Of a stretch of 12,377 nt of DNA, positions 7,050 to 12,377 are shown one piece after another. The notes under the pieces were generated by a model, which was given only the letters and a program-made list of their open reading frames with translations, had not been told where the DNA came from and did not search any database. The stretch lies in assembly GCA_934667505.1 (NCBI GenBank), contig CAKULY010000041.1:1-12377 (forward strand). The letters run 5' to 3'. The position numbers and the translations under genes are program-made. The DNA comes from an uncultured Treponema sp. (lineage in GTDB: Bacteria; Spirochaetota; Spirochaetia; Treponematales; Treponemataceae). How positions within the stretch are numbered: position 1 is the first letter of the stretch; every line of letters begins with the position of its first letter.

Positions 7050-8362
7050 AATGAATTCTTTTTAAAATTTAACTTACCTAATATTAATAAAGTCAATATA
7101 AGCGGAACCGTAAAGCTTTTATTAAAATAATTAGAAAAAACCGTATGCATTAATATGTAAAAGGTAAAACATGATAGAAGAAAATAAAACACAGAGGATT
7201 TAACATAACACAACTTTATAACATAACGATAAAAACGTCCGAATAAAAAACCGAAAAAAATGATTCCGAAAACACCCATATCATAAAAGGAATACATTGT
7301 ATTAGTATATGCATAATTAAAAGGAATATCTTTACCCACAAAGATAGTTGTTTCTTGCAATACAGATTGAGTTACATAATTTATTGGAACAAACCAACAA
7401 TTAAAAACTCCACAAATAAGAGAAACTACGTAGTCAAAACCACAAAAGGAAGCACGTCCATAATAATAATCATGAAAATAAATATTAGGATGCTGGATAG
7501 CATAATCAAAAGCCCTAAAAGGCCCTACGCTATAAACGACAACCTGTTCCATCAAAGATGTATAAGCACTTTCTAAATCTAAACTGTCAGAAAAACCAGT
7601 TTGACCTAAAGCAGTAACAATAGTCATGCCAAAAAACAATACACAAACTGCAATAATAGAGAAAACTATAGTCTTAAAAGTAATATGTATTGGTTTAATA
7701 TTACCATTTGATAAATGGATACGATCACCCCAAAAATAAAACATTAAAACATAAAAAGCAATAAACATTATTGAGACACGTCCCCCACCAATAAATGAAT
7801 AAACAAAAACAAGTAAGAACAAAGCCAACATTGTTTTCTTCTTGGAACGAGCATACAAAAGAAGGAACGCAAACAATCCCATACAAATATAATAAAACGG
7901 AGTGCAAAATAAATTAAAAAAGTAATATTTAAATTTACTTCCATTAAACAATAATCCCATAGGGTCAACCTTTATATTTCCTGTAGTATAATACAACAAG
8001 ACAGCAAACTGTGTACGCAATGTTTCTATTCCAAAAAGCAGGACAACGGCAAACAACATCCAAAATATTTTAGATGAAAAAACGACCTCAAAATTAATCA
8101 TTTCTGTATTGCAACTACTCCTAGGCTTTATGTTCAATGAACAAAAGCCAACAACAATCGAAATAACATTAAGAAGCAAATAAATATAGGATGTTATCGT
8201 AACATTATACAAATTAAAGAGATTTAATGTTGACAATAATAACGAAACCATCCAATATCCTAAGAAACAATATATAACCTTCTTAGAGACAATATCTTTA
8301 ATGGTGGTTTTTATTAGAAACAACAACCCCATAAAAGCTAAAAGAATAAGAATTTGTGCCAT
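7046..8362 (-). CDS. wzy: Wzy-type oligosaccharide repeat unit polymerase
   Basis: This is a very hydrophobic protein with about ten to twelve predicted membrane spans and a larger outer loop around the middle. A GGGRVSIMFIAF segment, typical of the oligosaccharide repeat unit polymerase family, lies near the middle. Such proteins join lipid-linked repeat units into a chain on the outer face of the cytoplasmic membrane. I chose the ATG at 8362, which forms a TAATG overlap with the acyltransferase stop like two other junctions here, giving 438 residues. A start at 8386 (446 residues) would add MFKIFDWI and overlap by 25 bases and is possible. Sequence conservation in this family is low, so the call also rests on topology, length and its place next to a flippase and glycosyltransferases. 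The gene is clearly more AT-rich than the transketolase genes. Confidence 0.85.
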   Translation of the reverse strand: MAQILILLAFMGLLFLIKTTIKDIVSKKVIYCFLGYWMVSLLLSTLNLFNLYNVTITSYIYLLLNVISIVVGFCSLNIKPRSSCNTEMINFEVVFSSKIFWMLFAVVLLFGIETLRTQFAVLLYYTTGNIKVDPMGLLFNGSKFKYYFFNLFCTPFYYICMGLFAFLLLYARSKKKTMLALFLLVFVYSFIGGGRVSIMFIAFYVLMFYFWGDRIHLSNGNIKPIHITFKTIVFSIIAVCVLFFGMTIVTALGQTGFSDSLDLESAYTSLMEQVVVYSVGPFRAFDYAIQHPNIYFHDYYYGRASFCGFDYVVSLICGVFNCWFVPINYVTQSVLQETTIFVGKDIPFNYAYTNTMYSFYDMGVFGIIFFGFLFGRFYRYVIKLCYVKSSVFYFLLSCFTFYILMHTVFSNYFNKSFTVPLILTLLILGKLNFKKNSL

Positions 8363-9369
8363 TATCCAATCAAATATTTTAAACAATTTGAATTTTTGAG
8401 ATATTTTTTTGCTATTTTATATTGTACAAGATATACTATTAGCGAAAAAAACAAAATAAATCCCCACCTAATATACCATTCTGAAAACATAAAATTACTT
8501 ATTTTAATAAAAGGGATATGCCAAAGATATAGCCAAATAGAATTTTGCCCAATAAAAACAAGAATCTTATTTTCGATTAAAGATCTAGGCAATCTACTTA
8601 CATAAGAACAAAGTAATACAGAACACAACAAACCATAAATTAAAAAATACCACTGCGGTGGATACTTGTAAAACTTACTTATATCAATAATAAAGCCATT
8701 ACTTACAATATAATATATAACTGACGAGACGAAAAGCAACAATAACGTCAAAACATATCTCTTTCGCTCAACTATAGTAGTTTTTTGAAGCTTAATTGCT
8801 GTCATCAAAACTAATCCGTAACCTAGGATATATTGAATTATATTTCTAAATATTTCATCAAAAACGTTGGATTTTTGACAAATATCAGAATTAATTATAT
8901 TAATATTAAATATGCCAAGTAAAGCTATTATCAAGAAATATAACCAAAATCGCTCAAATACAACATTAGTAATCTTAACGACTATTGGTGTAATAAGCAT
9001 CATTAATAAAAAAACTCTTATTATCCATACATACCCAACTCCTTCTACTGGTGAAAGCAAATAGGTGTTAAAAACAACTTTTGGGAAGTCATTCATTAGC
9101 TTAATAAAACCAAACTGGCTTCCAAGCCAATATAAAATAAATAAACCAGTTATAAATAAATAAACAGGAATTATTAAACGAGCAACTCTTTTACAATAGT
9201 ATGTAATTAAATTAGTTTCAATCCTTTTTGTTACAGAACCTGAAATAAAAACCATCAAAGGAACATCAAAGCTTCTCAATTGTTCTATTACGTAGGGAGG
9301 ATCAACATGTGCTAATATTATACATAAGAGCCCAATACCTCTCAACGAATCTAATTTAACATCTCTCAT
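8362..9369 (-). CDS. Membrane O-acyltransferase, acyltransferase family 3
   Basis: This 335-residue protein has about ten membrane helices. It begins with KLDSLRGIGLLCIILAH (5-21), the family 3 signature, with R10 and the probable catalytic H21. SFDVPLMVFISGS (33-45) and, near the end, IGQNSIWLYLWHIPF (273-287) are also typical. Members (OafA, WecH and relatives) move acetyl or other acyl groups onto hydroxyls of polysaccharides or lipid-linked sugars at the cytoplasmic membrane. There is no fused SGNH domain, so the length is that of the stand-alone form. The start overlaps the flippase stop by 14 bases and the end overlaps the polymerase start. It probably O-acetylates the repeat unit; the acceptor sugar is unknown. 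Confidence 0.93.
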   Translation of the reverse strand: MRDVKLDSLRGIGLLCIILAHVDPPYVIEQLRSFDVPLMVFISGSVTKRIETNLITYYCKRVARLIIPVYLFITGLFILYWLGSQFGFIKLMNDFPKVVFNTYLLSPVEGVGYVWIIRVFLLMMLITPIVVKITNVVFERFWLYFLIIALLGIFNINIINSDICQKSNVFDEIFRNIIQYILGYGLVLMTAIKLQKTTIVERKRYVLTLLLLFVSSVIYYIVSNGFIIDISKFYKYPPQWYFLIYGLLCSVLLCSYVSRLPRSLIENKILVFIGQNSIWLYLWHIPFIKISNFMFSEWYIRWGFILFFSLIVYLVQYKIAKKYLKNSNCLKYLIG

Positions 9370-10879
9370 ATTTGAATGATTTAAATAAATTAATTATTTG
9401 TTTTTTCTCTTTTTTGTCCAGCCCTATGAGATAAAAAAGAACCACATAGATAAATGCACTAACTATTATAATAACAAAAAATGAATTTTGAAATACAATA
9501 CATTTTGTCAAAACATAAACAATTATACAATAGAGAATTACTGTAAGACTACTTCTCAAAAGTACGTTACAAACAAAATTATGCACATTTAAATTACATG
9601 AACTACGAGATACAATAACACGATTAATTGCACTTACTCCTTCAAATAAAATATAGACGATAGCTATCCATACTAGATAAAATTGAAACTTAAAAAAAAG
9701 TCCAATAGCAACCAAAGATAAAATCTTGGGAGAATATACAACAACCATAAATTTTCCTATATTTCCGACTGCTTGATTTGCTTGTCCAAGCCCTGTCGTT
9801 GTCATATCAATAATTAATGCTATCAAAGTCATTCTGCAAAAGATAACCGTACTTGGCGGATAATCTTTGAGCCAAAAACCTAATAAAGGCTCCATTACAA
9901 ATAGACAAGGAATTCCTATAACAGATACTATGAAAAAAGAAGCTTTACAAGATATAATTGCTAACGACAACATTTTTCTTCTCTCTCCAACTCCCTCAGC
10001 TTGCATTAATTGTGGATTAATTGAGTTTTGTATTGCATTTGAAAAATTAACAAGACAACTTTGCATTTGAAAACTTATTCCATAAGCAGCATTAATAATT
10101 GCCCCCAAATATCTGTTAATTAAAATAGCAAGACCTTGATGGCGTCCAACAATGCATCCTGTACTATATATTGTCCAGCCAGCAAAAGCAAACATACTTT
10201 TAACATATTGTTTTCTATAATATCTAAATTGCGGAAAAACACATTCAGGATATTTAAAAAATGAATAAACTGTAAATGACACAAAGTCAAAGAATGTTAC
10301 TAATGTAAGAAGTAAACCATATAATTCAAGCTTTCTGGATTGAACAAAAGTTAAAATTAAAGCAACAATCACTTTTAGCGTCACATCTACTAAATCAACA
10401 AATGAAACATAAATTATGTTTTCATGAGATATTAACAATGCCCTAAATGGTGCTGAAATAAAAGAAAAACACAACATAATAATTGTTGTATAATATAGAA
10501 AGACTGCCGATTTTATTTTTTCACTTGGGATATCCAGAACAGTATCGAATAAAAGATTTGTAAATAGTAACAAAACTACAACTAATATAAGACTAATGAT
10601 TATGTGAATAATCAAGCTAGTCACAAATATTCTCTTTATCTCTAAAATATCATTTTTGCCTTGATTATACGATAAAAACCTTTGGGTTGTAGTTATTAAT
10701 GCGTTTGTTATAAATGCAAGCATTGCAACAACCCCAGCTATAAGATTATATATACCATAATCTTCGTGTCCTAATGCCTCCAATATAATTCTTATCGTAT
10801 AGAGAGAAAAGACAATATTTATAATCGTTCTTACATTTTGGGCAATAGTATTTACTAATACTCTATGAGATGGTTTCAT
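9356..10879 (-). CDS. wzx: Wzx-type polysaccharide flippase (MOP superfamily)
   Basis: The 507-residue protein has a polysaccharide transporter layout with about 12 to 14 membrane helices. The N-terminal signature EALGHEDYGIYNLIAGVV (34-51) and the segment ISAPFRALLISHENIIYVSF (141-160) are characteristic of Bacteroidota O-antigen and capsule flippases; SINPQLMQAEGV appears in the middle. It should move undecaprenyl-diphosphate-linked repeat units from the inner to the outer face of the cytoplasmic membrane, where Wzy joins them. It is the first gene of the compact operon. The 166 bases before it hold no large ORF but include a nested inverted repeat. No Shine-Dalgarno is visible before the ATG, which is preceded by an A/T-rich stretch. 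The ending is complete (KYERC, then TAA) and overlaps the next start. Confidence 0.94.
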   Translation of the reverse strand: MKPSHRVLVNTIAQNVRTIINIVFSLYTIRIILEALGHEDYGIYNLIAGVVAMLAFITNALITTTQRFLSYNQGKNDILEIKRIFVTSLIIHIIISLILVVVLLLFTNLLFDTVLDIPSEKIKSAVFLYYTTIIMLCFSFISAPFRALLISHENIIYVSFVDLVDVTLKVIVALILTFVQSRKLELYGLLLTLVTFFDFVSFTVYSFFKYPECVFPQFRYYRKQYVKSMFAFAGWTIYSTGCIVGRHQGLAILINRYLGAIINAAYGISFQMQSCLVNFSNAIQNSINPQLMQAEGVGERRKMLSLAIISCKASFFIVSVIGIPCLFVMEPLLGFWLKDYPPSTVIFCRMTLIALIIDMTTTGLGQANQAVGNIGKFMVVVYSPKILSLVAIGLFFKFQFYLVWIAIVYILFEGVSAINRVIVSRSSCNLNVHNFVCNVLLRSSLTVILYCIIVYVLTKCIVFQNSFFVIIIVSAFIYVVLFYLIGLDKKEKKQIINLFKSFKYERC

Positions 10880-10977
10880 ATTTTGAATATTTATCTATCA
10901 AATTCTAGAAGAAACAGCAATTTAAATTGACTCATTTTATGCTAAAACTCACAATAAAAAATGCTTTAATCTTTGAA

Positions 10978-11041
10978 GGGTAGGCTCCGCTCCAAAAGCG
11001 AAAAGTAGCTTATAAAAATACTAATGAAGCTTCGCCCACCC
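10978..11041 (-). ncRNA. Nested inverted repeat, candidate structured leader RNA upstream of the flippase gene
   Basis: The outer arms GGGTAGGC (10978-10985) and GCCCACCC (11034-11041) pair over eight positions with one mismatch at DNA level (A10982 against C11037). In a minus-strand transcript that mismatch becomes a G-U pair, so all eight positions pair. Inside lies a second perfect stem, AGCTT (11007-11011) with AAGCT (11027-11031), and an alternative stem GCGAA (10998-11002) with TTCGC (11031-11035) that competes with the outer helix. It starts five bases after the stop of the 41-codon ORF and ends about 100 bases before the flippase ATG. It is not followed closely by a U-run. It may be a leader structure, a weak or factor-dependent terminator, or part of a small dispersed repeat. 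Confidence 0.45.
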
Positions 11042-11045
11042 AATA

Positions 11046-11171
11046 TTATTTTATTAAATCCTTTACGATACCTTTAAGTACGCCATTATCAATTTCACTT
11101 ATTTTTCGGGCAAAACGCCAATACATATCATAAGTTTTGTTTCTTGCATCTATAATTTTGTCTTTATCCAT
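11046..11171 (-). CDS. Small 41-residue protein of unknown function
   Basis: The frame starts with ATG at 11171 and ends with TAA at 11046. An in-frame TGA lies two codons before the ATG, so the start cannot be moved upstream. The product begins MDKDKIIDARNKTYDMYWRF, continues ARKISEIDNGVLKGIVKDLI and ends with K. It is mostly helical in appearance, with charged and hydrophobic residues alternating as in a short amphipathic helix pair, and has no signal peptide or membrane span. The bases before the start are A-rich, as at many Bacteroidota starts, and the composition looks coding rather than random. I do not recognise a family. It could be a genuine small protein or the end of a decayed larger gene. 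The nested inverted repeat lies directly after it. Confidence 0.45.
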   Translation of the reverse strand: MDKDKIIDARNKTYDMYWRFARKISEIDNGVLKGIVKDLIK

Positions 11172-11221
11172 AATTCATTTTTTTCATTTAAATTTAACTC
11201 TCATCCTGCATCTTGCTTACA

Positions 11222-11372
11222 TTATGCTAAAGCAAATTTTAACGAGATGATTTCTTCAACTCTATAAGCAGCAATACAGGCTCGTTCTTTCAACTTTATA
11301 TCGCCACACTTTACGTTTTGGTGAGTGCTCCATATCTACCCAGCACTTCCTTTCTGACAAAGGAAAAAACAT
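11222..11372 (-). pseudogene. Possible small frameshifted gene relic
   Basis: On the minus strand, ATG at 11372 opens a 36-codon frame ending with TAG at 11262; it reads MFFPLSERKCW and then VDMEHSPKRKVWRYKVE before a poor tail. A neighbouring frame, open from about 11315 to the TAA at 11222, reads KLKERACIAAYRVEEIIS followed by LKFALA. Each half looks more protein-like where the other fades, as expected if one base was lost or gained near 11295-11305 in a gene of about 50 codons. I recognise no family. The alternative is chance, since both segments are short, and three hairpins overlap the first half. Confidence 0.25.
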
Positions 11373-11403
11373 AGAACATTGCAGAAAAGATTTGAACAAT
11401 CTT
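11324..11403 (-). other. Three consecutive short hairpins after the membrane-protein gene
   Basis: Reading the minus strand from the stop at 11426, three perfect stems follow in line. They are AAGATT/AATCTT (11387-11392 with 11398-11403, loop 5), TTCCTTT/AAAGGAA (11347-11353 with 11359-11365, loop 5) and AGTGCT/AGCACT (11324-11329 with 11342-11347, loop 12). The first is AT-rich and runs into TTTTCT on the minus strand, so it may act as a weak intrinsic terminator for the upstream two-gene unit. The others lack T-runs. Confidence 0.35.
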
Positions 11404-11425
11404 CATTTATCATAAGAAAATAGAA

Positions 11426-12193
11426 TCACTCATTTCCAATCCATTCATACCCTAAAACGCTAACCAAATCACTTTTTCTAGGGCGCCACTTTCCATTCCA
11501 TTGAACACGCAATGTTTTTGTTTGTGGCTTTATTACATCACATACCATTTTAAAAGTTATATCCAATAAGCCTGATTGATGCGCTGCATCTACTCCAAAA
11601 CTCCTACCGATAAACATTGATAATTGAGGAGGAAGTTCTGTCCCATCAGTAGGAGCTTTTGGCGTAACCTTCATCATTGATAGCCACTCTGTTGATAGCT
11701 CGCCATATTTAGGCAAACAAACAGTATCATTACCCTTGTCTAACATTATAGCGAAAGGCTCCTTCAGTATATCTTCTGATGTCAAACTCTTAGAAGACTC
11801 TCTGAAAACGATTCTATCTACATAAACACGTAAATTGTTGGCTGTAGATTTTCCTTCATTAGTCAGTCTTAGCTTGACTCGATAGGAATCAACAATATCC
11901 GAATTACCATCGTGCACTAGATTCTCTGTCAAATCATCATATGCTGTTTCAAGTTTCAAAGATGGTGTGTACCTATAAGCCATCCAGTCTTCCTTAAACA
12001 ATGCTACAATGACAACAGCTATTGAACCTACCACTTGCACTATTCGTAAGAACCAGTCCCAAAAGCTATGTTGACAAACTTGCAGCAATGGCTCTGGACA
12101 AATACTTGAAAACAAGCAATATGGAACACAAAGTCCGATAAAGAAACCCAAAAGTAACGATGGCAGGATAAATTGGAATAGAACTCTCTTCAT
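11426..12193 (-). CDS. Membrane-anchored protein of unknown function, two N-terminal helices
   Basis: The 255-residue product starts MKRVLFQFILPSLLLGFFIG, a first membrane helix (about 5-28) after a basic start. A second helix lies at about 45-66 (VQVVGSIAVVIVALF). The rest (about 70-255) is soluble and looks beta-rich, with YRVKLRLTNEGKSTANNLRV (104-123), the kind of strand pattern seen in immunoglobulin-like sandwich domains of membrane-attached proteins. Two cysteine pairs lie in or near the short loop between the helices. I do not recognise a family and assign no function. It begins three bases after the stop of the upstream gene, so the two are almost certainly co-transcribed. It is separated from the polysaccharide operon by 546 bases and may be unrelated to it. 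Confidence 0.8.
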   Translation of the reverse strand: MKRVLFQFILPSLLLGFFIGLCVPYCLFSSICPEPLLQVCQHSFWDWFLRIVQVVGSIAVVIVALFKEDWMAYRYTPSLKLETAYDDLTENLVHDGNSDIVDSYRVKLRLTNEGKSTANNLRVYVDRIVFRESSKSLTSEDILKEPFAIMLDKGNDTVCLPKYGELSTEWLSMMKVTPKAPTDGTELPPQLSMFIGRSFGVDAAHQSGLLDITFKMVCDVIKPQTKTLRVQWNGKWRPRKSDLVSVLGYEWIGNE

Positions 12194-12196
12194 AAC

Positions 12197-12377
12197 CTAC
12201 ATTAATGAATACGTATTATAAGATGAATTTTGACCATCGTATATCATTACGACATTGCCATTGACATTACCAGAAAAGTAAGAGGTTGTACCATAATCAA
12301 ATCCACTGAATGAACTTCCATTCATATTAACTGTAGTAAATGAATTGGTGCCCATATCATACAAGCTTGCCAAAGAA
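12197..12377 (-). CDS. C-terminal end of a protein of unknown function (5' part outside the window)
   Basis: The frame is open from the right edge to TAG at 12197 and shows 59 codons. The visible part is rich in Gly, Asn, Ser, Thr and Tyr (for example NMNGSSFSGFDYGTTSYFSG and NVNGNVVMIYDGQNSSY). It lacks charged residues except a few aspartates and looks like a beta-strand-rich or low-complexity tail. It ends three bases before the start of the two-helix membrane protein, so the pair forms one transcription unit. With the N-terminus missing I cannot say whether it is secreted or what it does. Confidence 0.65.
   Translation of the reverse strand, partial: SLASLYDMGTNSFTTVNMNGSSFSGFDYGTTSYFSGNVNGNVVMIYDGQNSSYNTYSLM

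Larger units (their letters stand above)
10880..11425. other. 546-base stretch without a large gene, between two transcription units
   Basis: No reading frame longer than about 45 codons is open here on the minus strand, and I see no tRNA, rRNA or complete insertion sequence. From right to left in transcription order it holds three short hairpins (11403-11324), a coding-like relic in two frames (11372-11222), a 41-codon ORF (11171-11046) and a 64-base nested inverted repeat (11041-10978). It also contains an A/T-rich leader before the flippase. The promoter of the polysaccharide operon, if it has its own, should lie here, but I find no exact match to the Bacteroides -7 consensus TAnnTTTG. The closest strings are TAGAATTTG (minus strand, about 10902-10910) and TAAAATTTG (about 11234-11242), each with one extra base. 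Confidence 0.7.

Noticed and set aside
10978..11041. Insertion sequence end, integron attC site or CRISPR repeat
   Set aside because: There is no transposase or integrase, no target duplication, no attC-type core sites and no repeated spacer pattern.
11046..11171. Resemblance of the YWRFA string in the 41-residue ORF to helical domains of phage DNA-hypermodification proteins
   Set aside because: I recall similar strings there, but the match is only a few residues and the ORF is far too short to support the assignment.
10880..11425. A UpxY/UpxZ-like regulator pair or a standard Bacteroides promoter at the head of the operon
   Set aside because: No frame in this stretch is long enough for such regulators, and no exact TAnnTTTG with a suitable upstream TTTG is visible.

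Overview
The window looks like part of a surface-polysaccharide (capsule or O-antigen type) locus from a member of the Bacteroidota, probably a gut or oral Bacteroides, Parabacteroides or Prevotella-like organism. I base this on the AT-rich DNA, the general lack of Shine-Dalgarno sequences before starts, and protein sequences typical of that phylum's Wzx/Wzy loci. No marker gene fixes the genus, so the taxon is an inference.

Every gene I can support is on the minus strand, so the region reads from right to left. At the far right (12377 to 11426) are two closely spaced genes of unknown function: the C-terminal end of a Gly/Asn/Ser/Tyr-rich protein and a 255-residue protein with two N-terminal membrane helices. 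A 546-base stretch follows (11425 to 10880). It has no large gene but holds several hairpins, a possible decayed coding relic, a 41-codon small ORF and a 64-base nested inverted repeat.

From 10879 to the left edge there is one very compact operon of twelve genes, most of which overlap or abut. The first part is the glycan assembly machinery: a Wzx-type flippase, a membrane O-acyltransferase, a Wzy-type polymerase, one GT-A (family 2) and two GT-B (family 4) glycosyltransferases. The second part is a small-molecule cassette: a GNAT-fold acyltransferase, an acyl carrier protein, a FabG-like short-chain reductase, a transketolase split into N- and C-terminal subunits, and a metallo-beta-lactamase-fold hydrolase cut by the window edge.

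My main inference is that this second half makes an unusual acyl or ketol-derived group. The transketolase pair would supply a two-carbon ketol unit, the reductase would reduce a carbonyl, the carrier protein would hold the intermediate, the GNAT protein would transfer it to an amino or hydroxy sugar, and the hydrolase would edit or release it. The glycosyltransferases, Wzx and Wzy would then build, flip and polymerise the decorated repeat unit. The domain families are well supported, but the pathway is not demonstrated. The initiating sugar-phosphate transferase, nucleotide-sugar enzymes and export genes are not in the window, so the locus probably continues to the left.
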